A stretch of 64,000 nucleotides of DNA from Cryobacterium sp. PAMC25264 (lineage in GTDB: Bacteria; Actinomycetota; Actinomycetes; Actinomycetales; Microbacteriaceae), in NCBI RefSeq assembly GCF_019443325.1, contig NZ_CP080383.1, forward strand, positions 372,001 through 436,000. Direction: 5' to 3'. The translations under genes and the position numbers were made by a program. The notes beneath the pieces were generated by a model, which saw only the letters and a list, made by a program, of their open reading frames with translations, had not been told where the DNA came from and searched no databases. This document shows, piece after piece, positions 55,821 through 64,000 of this stretch; positions within the stretch are counted from its first letter, which is position 1; the number at the start of each line of letters is the position of its first letter.

Positions 55821-56087
55821 ATGGCTTCGGCTCCGCTTTCCGTGAGTGTCGTCTCGGCGGACCAGCAGGTCTGGTCCGGCGAGGCCACCATGGTCGTGGC
55901 ACGCACCGTGGAAGGCGAGATCGGTATTCTCGCCGGCCACGAGCCGTTGCTGGCCATCCTGTCCAGCGGTGAGGTGCGCCTGACCCTGCTGGACGGCACC
56001 AAGGTCGTCGCCGAGGCGGCCGACGGGTTCCTCTCGGTTGAGAACGACACCATCACCATCGTGGCCCGCAAGGCCGCACTCGTTTAG
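55821..56087 (+). CDS. atpC: F1Fo ATP synthase subunit epsilon, short form
   Basis: Only 88 residues. The complete N-terminal beta-sandwich is present (VSVVSADQQVWSGEATMVVA, then GEIGILAGHEPLLAILSSGE, ending ITIVARKAALV), but the C-terminal helical hairpin that inhibits ATP hydrolysis in E. coli and Bacillus is absent; the usual length is 120-140. The stop is followed by a normal intergenic gap and not by residual helix coding, so this is a native short form. Start ATG 55821 is 2 bp after atpD. Confidence 0.93.
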   Translation: MASAPLSVSVVSADQQVWSGEATMVVARTVEGEIGILAGHEPLLAILSSGEVRLTLLDGTKVVAEAADGFLSVENDTITIVARKAALV

Positions 56088-56107
56088 GAACTGCCCGCTA
56101 GGACACT

Positions 56108-56863
56108 GTGTTTGTATTGCTACCGCCGTCGGAGACGAAACGCTCCGGCGGCGGTTTTGCGTCCCTGGACCTCGAGTCGCTGGCTTTTCCCGAACTGGCC
56201 GGGCGCCGTCGCACACTGGTCACCGCATTGACGAAACTGGCCGGCGACCCGGATGCCACGGTGCGCGCCCTCAAGCTCGGCCGCACCCAACTGGCCGAGG
56301 TGGAGCGCAACGCCACCGTCGTCTCCTCCCCGACGACCCCGGTCATCGACCGGTACACCGGAGTGCTGTACGACGCCCTTGCCGCCGACACCCTGTCTGC
56401 CGAGGCTCGCGCCTTCGCCGGCCGGCACCTGCTCGTGCACTCAGCCCTGCTCGGACCCGTTGCCGGCCTCGACCTGGTTCCCGCCTACCGCCTCTCGCAC
56501 GACTCCAGGCTGCCCGCGCTGCCGCTGAAGAAGCACTGGGCCGCCGACGTGTCCGCCGTGCTCGAGGCGACGGAGGGGCTGCTGCTCGACCTGCGCTCAG
56601 AGGGCTACGTCGGCCTGGGGTCCGCGGCCGCCCATCCGCAGCGACACTTCCTGCGCGTGGTCACCGCGTCCGCCGATGGGCGTACCCGGGCGCTCAACCA
56701 CTTCAACAAGAAGGCGAAGGGCGAGTTCACCCGCGCCCTGCTCGAGAACGGCCGGGACTTCCAGACTGTCGACGAGCTCCTCGACTGGGCCCCGACCGCC
56801 GGCCTCACCCTCCGGCCCGGCGCCGCCGCAGAACTCGAACTGGTCGTGAAGTCGCACGCCTAG
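56108..56863 (+). CDS. yaaA: YaaA-family peroxide-stress protein (DUF328)
   Basis: 251 residues from GTG 56108. Family motifs are FVLLPPSETKRSGG at the N-terminus, PVIDRYTGVLYDAL, ALLGPVAGLDLVPAYRLSHD and HFNKKAKGEFTRALLE. E. coli YaaA limits iron-driven DNA damage after hydrogen peroxide and binds DNA. The gene starts 21 bp after atpC and may be read from the atp operon. Malate dehydrogenase follows after 9 bp. Confidence 0.92.
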   Translation: MFVLLPPSETKRSGGGFASLDLESLAFPELAGRRRTLVTALTKLAGDPDATVRALKLGRTQLAEVERNATVVSSPTTPVIDRYTGVLYDALAADTLSAEARAFAGRHLLVHSALLGPVAGLDLVPAYRLSHDSRLPALPLKKHWAADVSAVLEATEGLLLDLRSEGYVGLGSAAAHPQRHFLRVVTASADGRTRALNHFNKKAKGEFTRALLENGRDFQTVDELLDWAPTAGLTLRPGAAAELELVVKSHA

Positions 56864-58466
<1,603 letters not shown>

Positions 58467-58470
<4 letters not shown>

Positions 58471-58976
58471 CCGACGTACTCGATGCTCTCGTGCCGCAGC
58501 AGCCACTGCTTGGTAGGGATTCCCTCGCCGGCGCTGAAGCCGGTGATGCGTCCGTTGGAGGCGAGCACGCGGTGGCAGCCGACCAGGATCGGCGCCGGAT
58601 TGGCACCGACGGCGCCGCCGATGGCGCGGCCGGCTCCGCTCTTGCCGATCGACCGGCCCAGCTCGCCATAGGACAGGTGCGCGCCGAACGGGATCGCGGC
58701 CAACCCTGCCCAGACGCTCCGCTGGAACTCGGTGCCGCGGGAGAGCCGCACGGGCACGTCGAAGTCGGTCCGCTCGCCCGCGAAGTACTCGGTGAGCTGT
58801 GTGGCCGCCTGCCGCAGCAATGGGTTGGGGGACTCGGGGAGGCCCTCGAAGGGCAGGTGGCCGTTCCTGATGATGGCCAACGACCAGACCTCGCGGTCGT
58901 CGCCGGTGAGCTCGAGGTCGCCGAGCGGACTCGAGAGGCGAATCAGGTTCGGGGGAAGGAGGCTTGGGCTGCTCAT
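58467..58976 (-). CDS. ogt: Methylated-DNA-protein cysteine methyltransferase
   Basis: 169 residues. It directly repairs O6-methylguanine by accepting the alkyl group on Cys. The N-terminal RNaseH-like domain is followed by the helix-turn-helix region TEFQRSVWAGLAAIPFGAHL, SYGELGRSIGKSGAGRAIGG, and the active site PILVGCHRVLASNGRITGFS. The usual (I/V)PCHR is VGCHR here: the Cys, His and Arg remain but Pro is Gly. It is the first gene of the two-gene operon with tag, divergent from the aldo/keto reductase gene. Confidence 0.93.
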
Positions 58977-59049
58977 ACTGCGACTGTAGTCGGCGGGCCC
59001 GGGCGGAACCGGCGGATTTCGGACACTGGAATATCCGGCCGCACGGCGG

Positions 59050-59077
59050 CCTGTGGAGGAGGGGCGGAAGGCCCCTC
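59050..59077. repeat. GCCTGTGGAGGAGGGGCG-type hairpin element, copy 2
   Basis: The 18-mer GCCTGTGGAGGAGGGGCG is at 59050-59067, and GAGGGGC (59059-59065) pairs with GCCCCTC (59071-59077). It is identical over 18 bases to 28564-28581. It lies 33 bp before the aldo/keto reductase start in the ogt divergent gap. Confidence 0.5.
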
Positions 59078-59109
59078 ATTCTGGCGCTGGAGAGGAATAG
59101 TCTGGTGCA

Positions 59110-60072
59110 ATGGCTCAGATCGACTATCGCACCCTCGGCAACTCCGGACTCGTCGTTTCGACGATCGGACTCGGCTGCAACAACTTCGGGAGGACCGGCA
59201 CCACCACCGAGACCCAGGCGGGCACCTCCCTGGTCATCGACGCTGCCATCGACACCGGGGTCACCCTCTTCGACACCGCCGACATCTACGGCGCCGAGCG
59301 AGGCCTCAGCGAGACCCTGATGGGGCACGCGCTACGCGGCAAACGCGATCAGATCGTGCTGGCCACCAAGTTCGGCATGGACATGAGCGGTGCGAACGGG
59401 CCGGACTGGGACGCCCGCGGTTCCCGCCGCTACATCCGCCTGGCCGTCGAGGCGTCGCTGACCCGGCTGCAGACCGACTGGATCGACCTGTACCAGCTGC
59501 ATCGGCCCGACCCCAACACTCCCATCGAGGAGACCCTGTCGGTGCTCGACGACCTCATCCGCGAGGGCAAGATCCGCTACATCGGCCACTCCAACCTGGC
59601 CGGCTGGCAGATCGCCGAGGCCGAGTTCACCGCGCGCATCGGCGGGCATCCGGCGTTCATCTCGGCGCAGAACGAGTACAGCCTGCTGGTGCGCGAAGCC
59701 GAGGAGGAGGTGCTGCCCGCCGTGAACGCCTACGGCCTGGGCTTCCTGCCGTTCTTCCCGCTCTACAACGGGCTGTTCACCGGCAAGTTCAACCGCGACG
59801 GCGGGCCGGCCGACAGCAGGATTATGATGGTGCGCCGGCACCTACTCGACGACGCCCCCTGGGACACCATCGAGCGGTACCAGCAGTTCTGCGACGACCG
59901 CGGCGTCACCATGCTCGGCGCGACGCTGGCCTGGCTACTCGCGCAGCCCGGCCTCACGAGCGTGATCGCCGGGGCCACCAAACCCGACCAGATCGTGCAG
60001 AATGCCGAGGCCGCAACCAGCTGGCGACCCACCGACGAGGACGTCGCCTACATCTCGGCCCTCTTCGCCTGA
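59110..60072 (+). CDS. Aldo/keto reductase
   Basis: 320 residues, an NADPH-dependent (beta/alpha)8-barrel oxidoreductase of the Kv-beta/YajO-like group. Catalytic residues are recognisable: Asp and Tyr in GVTLFDTADIYGAERGLSET, Lys in DQIVLATKFGMDMSG, and His in DLYQLHRPDPNTPIEETL. The cofactor end reads SVIAGATKPDQIVQNAEAA. Substrate unknown. It is followed by a two-gene ABC exporter 83 bp away; whether they share a transcript is unclear. Confidence 0.92.
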   Translation: MAQIDYRTLGNSGLVVSTIGLGCNNFGRTGTTTETQAGTSLVIDAAIDTGVTLFDTADIYGAERGLSETLMGHALRGKRDQIVLATKFGMDMSGANGPDWDARGSRRYIRLAVEASLTRLQTDWIDLYQLHRPDPNTPIEETLSVLDDLIREGKIRYIGHSNLAGWQIAEAEFTARIGGHPAFISAQNEYSLLVREAEEEVLPAVNAYGLGFLPFFPLYNGLFTGKFNRDGGPADSRIMMVRRHLLDDAPWDTIERYQQFCDDRGVTMLGATLAWLLAQPGLTSVIAGATKPDQIVQNAEAATSWRPTDEDVAYISALFA

Positions 60073-60155
60073 CCCGTCCACACCGGCTTCACCGCACCGA
60101 TCAACCCACACGTCGCTCCACTCACACCACGCTCCACCCACACCAAGGACACCGG

Positions 60156-61889
60156 ATGCTCTGGAAATTGCTCGTACGCTACCTGCGGCCGCATTGGCGG
60201 CTGCTGGTCGCGGTCGTCGTGTTCCAACTCGCCCAGTCGATAGCGTCGCTCTACCTGCCCTCGCTGAACGCCGACATCATCGACGAGGGCGTCGCGACGG
60301 GCGACACCGGGTACATCATGCGCGTCGGCGGGGTGATGCTGCTGATCACCCTCGGCCAGATCATCTGCGCCATCATCGCCGTGTACTTCGGCGCCAAGGC
60401 GGCCATGGCCCTCGGCCGTGACCTGCGCGGCGCGGTGTTCACCCGGGTGGGTGAGTTCTCCGAGCAGGAGGTCAGCCGGTTCGGCGCCCCGTCGCTGATC
60501 ACCCGCTCCACCAACGACGTGCAGCAGGTGCAGATGCTGGTGCTCACCACCTGCACGCTGCTGGTCTCCGCTCCCATCCTGTGCGTCGGCGGCATCATCA
60601 TGGCCATGCGCCAGGACCTCGAACTGTCCTGGCTGATCGCCGTCAGCGTGCCCGTGCTGCTTGTCGCCGTCGGTCTCATCATCGTGCGCATGGTGCCGTT
60701 GTTCCGGGTGATGCAGGTGCGCATCGACACCGTCAACCGGGTGCTGCGCGAACAGCTCACCGGCATCCGTGTGGTGCGCGCATTCGTGCGCGAAGACGTG
60801 GAGACCCGCCGGTTCGGCCAGGCCAACACCGATGTCACCACCACGGCGCTGCAGGCAGGCCGGCTGATGGCGCTGATGTTCCCCGTCGTGATGCTGGTGC
60901 TGAACGTCTCCAGCGTGGCCGTGATCTGGTTCGGCGCGTTCCGCATCGACGACGGTTCGATGCAGGTGGGCACCCTGATCGCGTTCCTCAGCTACCTCAT
61001 GCAGATCCTGATGGCCGTGATGATGGCCACCTTCATGGCCGTGATGATCCCGCGCGCCACGGTCTCGGCCGACCGCATCGGCGAGGTCCTCGAGACCCCG
61101 TCCAGCGTGCGCCCACCGGTAAGCCCGGTGAACGAGACGATCGGGCGCGGCGAACTCGAGCTGCGCGGGGTGGGCTTCGCCTACCCGGGCGCCCAACAGC
61201 CCGTGCTCAGCGACATCAGCTTCGTGGCCCGGCCCGGCTATACCACCGCGATCATCGGCAGCACCGGCTCGGGCAAGACCACCCTGGTGAACCTGATGCC
61301 GCGCCTGTTCGACGCCACCAGCGGCACCGTGCTGTTCGACGGCGTCGACGTGCGTGAGCTCAACCCCGACCTGCTCTGGGGCCACATCGGCCTGGTGCCG
61401 CAGAAGCCGTACCTGTTCTCCGGCACCGTGCGCAGCAACCTGCTCTACGGCAAGCCTGATGCGTCGGAAGCGGAGATCTGGCAGGCGCTGGAGACCGCGC
61501 AGGCGCGGGACTTCGTCGAGAGGCTCGACGGCGGCCTGGACGCCCCGATCTCCCAGGGCGGCACCAACGTCTCCGGCGGGCAGCGGCAACGCCTCGCCAT
61601 CGCCCGGGCGCTCGTGAAACGGCCGGAGCTCTACATCTTCGATGACTCCTTCTCGGCCCTCGACCTCGCCACCGACTCCCGGCTGCGCGCAGCTCTGGCC
61701 GAGGACGTCTCCGACGCCACCATGATCATCGTCGCCCAGCGGGTGTCGACGATCCTCGACGCCGACCAGATCCTCGTCGTCGAAGACGGCCGGATCGTCG
61801 CCAGCGGCACCCACGAGGAGCTCCTGGAGACCTCGACCACCTATCAGGAAATTGCGGCATCCCAGCTGGCAGCGGAGGCCACCTCATGA
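60156..61889 (+). CDS. ABC exporter half-transporter, degenerate Walker B partner
   Basis: 577 residues: six-helix exporter domain (from MLWKLLVRYLRPHWRLLVAV) fused to an ATP-binding domain. Walker A is GSTGSGKTTLVN, signature NVSGGQRQRLAIARAL, and Walker B LYIFDDSFSALD, in which the catalytic Glu after Walker B is Asp. ATG 60156 is chosen; the frame is open far upstream only through other genes. With the next gene (4-bp overlap) it forms a heterodimeric exporter with one degenerate ATP site, as in TM287/288-type or LmrCD-type drug and lipid exporters. Cargo unknown. Confidence 0.93.
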   Translation: MLWKLLVRYLRPHWRLLVAVVVFQLAQSIASLYLPSLNADIIDEGVATGDTGYIMRVGGVMLLITLGQIICAIIAVYFGAKAAMALGRDLRGAVFTRVGEFSEQEVSRFGAPSLITRSTNDVQQVQMLVLTTCTLLVSAPILCVGGIIMAMRQDLELSWLIAVSVPVLLVAVGLIIVRMVPLFRVMQVRIDTVNRVLREQLTGIRVVRAFVREDVETRRFGQANTDVTTTALQAGRLMALMFPVVMLVLNVSSVAVIWFGAFRIDDGSMQVGTLIAFLSYLMQILMAVMMATFMAVMIPRATVSADRIGEVLETPSSVRPPVSPVNETIGRGELELRGVGFAYPGAQQPVLSDISFVARPGYTTAIIGSTGSGKTTLVNLMPRLFDATSGTVLFDGVDVRELNPDLLWGHIGLVPQKPYLFSGTVRSNLLYGKPDASEAEIWQALETAQARDFVERLDGGLDAPISQGGTNVSGGQRQRLAIARALVKRPELYIFDDSFSALDLATDSRLRAALAEDVSDATMIIVAQRVSTILDADQILVVEDGRIVASGTHEELLETSTTYQEIAASQLAAEATS

Positions 61890-63844
61890 GCGACAGCACC
61901 GACGACGACGTTAAGGTTCCCGCCAGGCCCCCGCGCGGCGGAGGACCCTTCGGCGGTATGAACATGCCCGCCGAGAAGGCCATGAACTTCGGTCCAAGCG
62001 CCAAACGCCTGATCGGCAAGCTCCACCCGGAACGGCTCTGGCTGGTTCTCGTGCTGGTGCTCGCCGTGGTCAGCGTCACCTTCTCGGTGATCGGTCCGCG
62101 CCTTCTCGGCGAGGGCACCAACCTGATCTTCTCCGGCATCGTGTCCAAGACCCTCCCGGCCGGCATGACGCAGGCCGAGATCATCGCCGGGCTGAACGCA
62201 TCCGGTGACACGGCCAAGGCCGACATGCTCAGCGCCATGACGCTCACGCCGGGGCTCGGCATCGACTTCGCCGCGCTGTCCAGTGTGCTGTTCTGGGTTC
62301 TCGCGCTGTACATCCTCGCCTCCGTGTTCAGCTGGTTGCAGGCCCTGGTGCTCAACGCCGTCGTGCAGCGCACCGTCTACCGGCTGCGCGAGGAGATCGA
62401 GGCGAAGATCAACCGCCTGCCGCTGGGCTACTTCGACACTGTCAAGCGCGGCGAGCTGCTCAGCCGGGTGACCAACGACGTCGACAACATCTCGCAGAGC
62501 CTGCAGCAGTCGCTCAGCCAGGTCGTCACGTCGTTGCTCACCGTGGTGGGTGTGATCGTGATGATGCTGCTGCTCTCGCCGCTGCTCGCGGTGATCGCGC
62601 TCGTGACCGTGCCCCTCACCCTGGTGACCACGGTGCTCATCGCCAAGCGCTCGCAGAAGCTCTTCGTGGCGCAGTGGACCCACACCGGGGAGCTGAACGG
62701 CCAGATCGAGGAGACCTTCTCCGGTCACGCCCTGGTGAAGGTCTTCGGCCGCCAGAAGGAGGTGGAGCAGCGCTTCACCGCCAAGAACGCCGAACTCTAC
62801 GAGGCCAGCTTCGGTGCCCAGTTCGTCAGCGGCATGATCATGCCCGCGATGACCTTCATCGGCAACCTGGTCTACGTCGGCATCGCCGTCGTCGGCGGTC
62901 TGCAGGTGGCCTCCGGTGCCATGCAGCTCGGTGACGTGCAGGCGTTCATCCAGTACTCCCGGCAGTTCACCCAGCCGCTCGCGCAGCTGGGCTCCATGGC
63001 CAACCTGCTGCAGTCCGGTGTGGCCAGCGCCGAGCGCGTGTTCGAGCTGCTGGATGCCGACGAGCAGACGCCCGACGAAGAGCCCGCAGAGACCCCGGTT
63101 CAGACGCACGGGCGCCTGGTGTTCGAGAACGTGTCGTTCAGCTACAGCCCGGACAAGCCGCTCATCGAAAATCTCAACCTGGTGGCCGAACCCGGCCAGA
63201 CCGTGGCGATCGTGGGCCCAACAGGGGCTGGCAAGACCACCCTGGTGAACCTGATGATGCGCTTCTACGAGATCGGCGGCGGCCGGATCACCCTGGACGG
63301 CGTGGACATCTCGAAGATGACCCGCAACGACCTGCGCAGCCGGATGGGCATGGTGCTGCAGGACACCTGGCTGTTCGGCGGCAGCATCCGCGACAATATC
63401 GCCTACGGTCGGCCGGACGCCACCGAGGAGCAGATCCTCGAGGCGGCGAAGGCCACCTACGTGGACCGGTTCGTGCACTCGTTGCCCGAGGGCTACGACA
63501 CCGTGCTCGACGACGAGGGCGGCAACGTCAGCGCGGGGGAGAAGCAGCTGCTCACCATCGCCCGGGCGTTCCTGGCCCGGCCGAGCGTGTTGATCCTCGA
63601 CGAGGCCACCAGCTCGGTCGACACCCGCACCGAGGTTCTCGTGCAGCACGCGATGAGCGCCCTGCGGGCCGACCGCACGAGCTTCGTGATCGCGCACCGC
63701 CTGTCGACGATCCGGGACGCCGACCTGATCCTGGTGATGGAGGCCGGCCGCATCGTGGAGCAGGGCAACCACGAGCAGCTGCTGGCGGCCGACGGCGCTT
63801 ACCGGGCCCTCTACGACTCCCAATTCGCGGCCGCGATCGAGTAG
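61886..63844 (+). CDS. ABC exporter half-transporter, catalytic Walker B partner
   Basis: 652 residues: an N-terminal cytosolic segment, a six-helix exporter domain with a large extracellular loop (SGIVSKTLPAGMTQAEIIAG...) between the first two helices, and an ATP-binding domain. Walker A is GPTGAGKTTLVN, Walker B VLILDEATSSVD with the catalytic Glu present, while the signature is VSAGEKQLLTIAR in place of LSGGQ. Together with the preceding protein, one composite ATP site is consensus and one degenerate. It starts within the stop codon of its partner (ATGA). Confidence 0.94.
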   Translation: MSDSTDDDVKVPARPPRGGGPFGGMNMPAEKAMNFGPSAKRLIGKLHPERLWLVLVLVLAVVSVTFSVIGPRLLGEGTNLIFSGIVSKTLPAGMTQAEIIAGLNASGDTAKADMLSAMTLTPGLGIDFAALSSVLFWVLALYILASVFSWLQALVLNAVVQRTVYRLREEIEAKINRLPLGYFDTVKRGELLSRVTNDVDNISQSLQQSLSQVVTSLLTVVGVIVMMLLLSPLLAVIALVTVPLTLVTTVLIAKRSQKLFVAQWTHTGELNGQIEETFSGHALVKVFGRQKEVEQRFTAKNAELYEASFGAQFVSGMIMPAMTFIGNLVYVGIAVVGGLQVASGAMQLGDVQAFIQYSRQFTQPLAQLGSMANLLQSGVASAERVFELLDADEQTPDEEPAETPVQTHGRLVFENVSFSYSPDKPLIENLNLVAEPGQTVAIVGPTGAGKTTLVNLMMRFYEIGGGRITLDGVDISKMTRNDLRSRMGMVLQDTWLFGGSIRDNIAYGRPDATEEQILEAAKATYVDRFVHSLPEGYDTVLDDEGGNVSAGEKQLLTIARAFLARPSVLILDEATSSVDTRTEVLVQHAMSALRADRTSFVIAHRLSTIRDADLILVMEAGRIVEQGNHEQLLAADGAYRALYDSQFAAAIE

Positions 63845-63866
63845 CCCCCTCCCGGGAGAACCTCCT

Positions 63867-63923
63867 CCGCGAACTGTGAGAAAAGCCCCAAAAACGTCAA
63901 GTTTTTGGGCTCTCCTGACTCTT
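63867..63923. repeat. Diverged copy of the 46364 palindrome; probable terminator
   Basis: CCGCGAACTGTGAGAAAAGC (63867 on) matches the left arm at 46364 except for one TT-to-AA change. It is followed by CCCAAAAAC-GTCAA-GTTTTTGGG (63887-63909), a hairpin, and a degenerate right arm. It lies 23 bp after the exporter stop and can serve as a terminator. Confidence 0.65.
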
Positions 63924-63930
63924 CCGTGGG

Positions 63931-64000
63931 TCATTTCCGGCCCGGGAGGGCTGGTCGGTGGCCGCCGAGGCTGAGCATGGCGAGGCTGATGAGGGCGTCA
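63931..64000 (-). CDS. Unidentified protein, C-terminal end only
   Basis: The minus strand is open from the window edge to TGA 63931-63933 and would encode DALISLAMLSLGGHRPALPG then RK. The regular hydrophobic pattern (ALISLAMLSLG) is protein-like, and a convergent gene here would explain the terminator-like palindrome just before it. It is too short to identify. Confidence 0.3.
   Translation of the reverse strand, partial: DALISLAMLSLGGHRPALPGRK

Noticed and set aside
58491..60155. A very long forward frame leading into the first ABC exporter gene (would be 1132 residues)
   Set aside because: The first 555 residues lie opposite ogt or out of frame with the aldo/keto reductase gene and are Arg/Pro-rich nonsense. 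The exporter starts at ATG 60156.

Overview
The window is chromosomal DNA from a high-GC Gram-positive bacterium, most probably an actinobacterium of the family Microbacteriaceae. The evidence is the conserved actinobacterial gene order argS-lysA-hom-thrC-thrB-rho-prfA...prmC-tsaC-wecA-atp, GTG/TTG starts, a DUF222/HNH (13E12-type) protein, a DUF7882-type small protein common in Microbacteriaceae, and a very long Arg/Asn/Gln-rich insertion in Rho. The genus cannot be fixed from sequence reading alone.

Layout. (1) 1-4327: 3' part of a Kdp potassium-transport operon, kdpB(partial)-kdpC-kdpD-kdpE, abutting a 5'-truncated phosphotransferase gene. (2) 4911-14237: a carbohydrate island with a PdxA2-type dehydrogenase and a DUF1537 four-carbon acid-sugar kinase, a convergent ROK repressor, then a divergent operon for a GH36 alpha-galactosidase, two CUT1-type ABC permeases and a sugar-binding lipoprotein. 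No ABC ATPase is encoded here, so a shared one elsewhere is expected. (3) 14.3-26.8 kb: an accessory, decayed region. It holds gene remnants (SDR, ANTAR, truncated copper-binding-like protein), an IS30, an IS3 that splits an ANTAR reading frame with a 3-bp target duplication, a fused IS30/IS982 remnant, two small serine recombinases without transposases, a PadR/HAAS pair, a FUSC membrane protein, and dispersed TGTCTC-type elements. It ends at a tRNA-Arg(CCG) whose 3' end faces it. (4) 26.9-29.2 kb: HNH endonuclease-like protein and a lipoprotein. (5) 29.3-40.8 kb: housekeeping core for arginyl-tRNA synthetase, lysine/threonine synthesis, Rho and release factor 1. (6) 41.0-44.8 kb: an insertion in the usual rho-prfA-prmC order with a GNAT, a frameshifted LysE exporter, a 2OG-Fe(II) oxygenase and cysK-cysE. 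(7) 45.0-56.1 kb: prmC, GNAT, tsaC, a WecA-like transferase, an AtpI-like protein and the complete F1Fo ATP synthase operon atpBEFHAGDC. (8) 56.1-64 kb: yaaA, malate dehydrogenase, a translationally coupled DNA alkylation repair pair (ogt-tag), an aldo/keto reductase and a heterodimeric ABC exporter.

I saw no CRISPR array, prophage, conjugation module or classical defence system. The most interesting material is non-coding or decayed: the dispersed elements associated with the serine recombinases, the palindrome that spans the stop codon of a GNAT gene and recurs at the window's end, repeat DNA forming the LysA C-terminus, a probable CTG start for atpB, an intra-operon hairpin between atpA and atpG, and an ATP synthase epsilon subunit that lacks its helical inhibitory domain.
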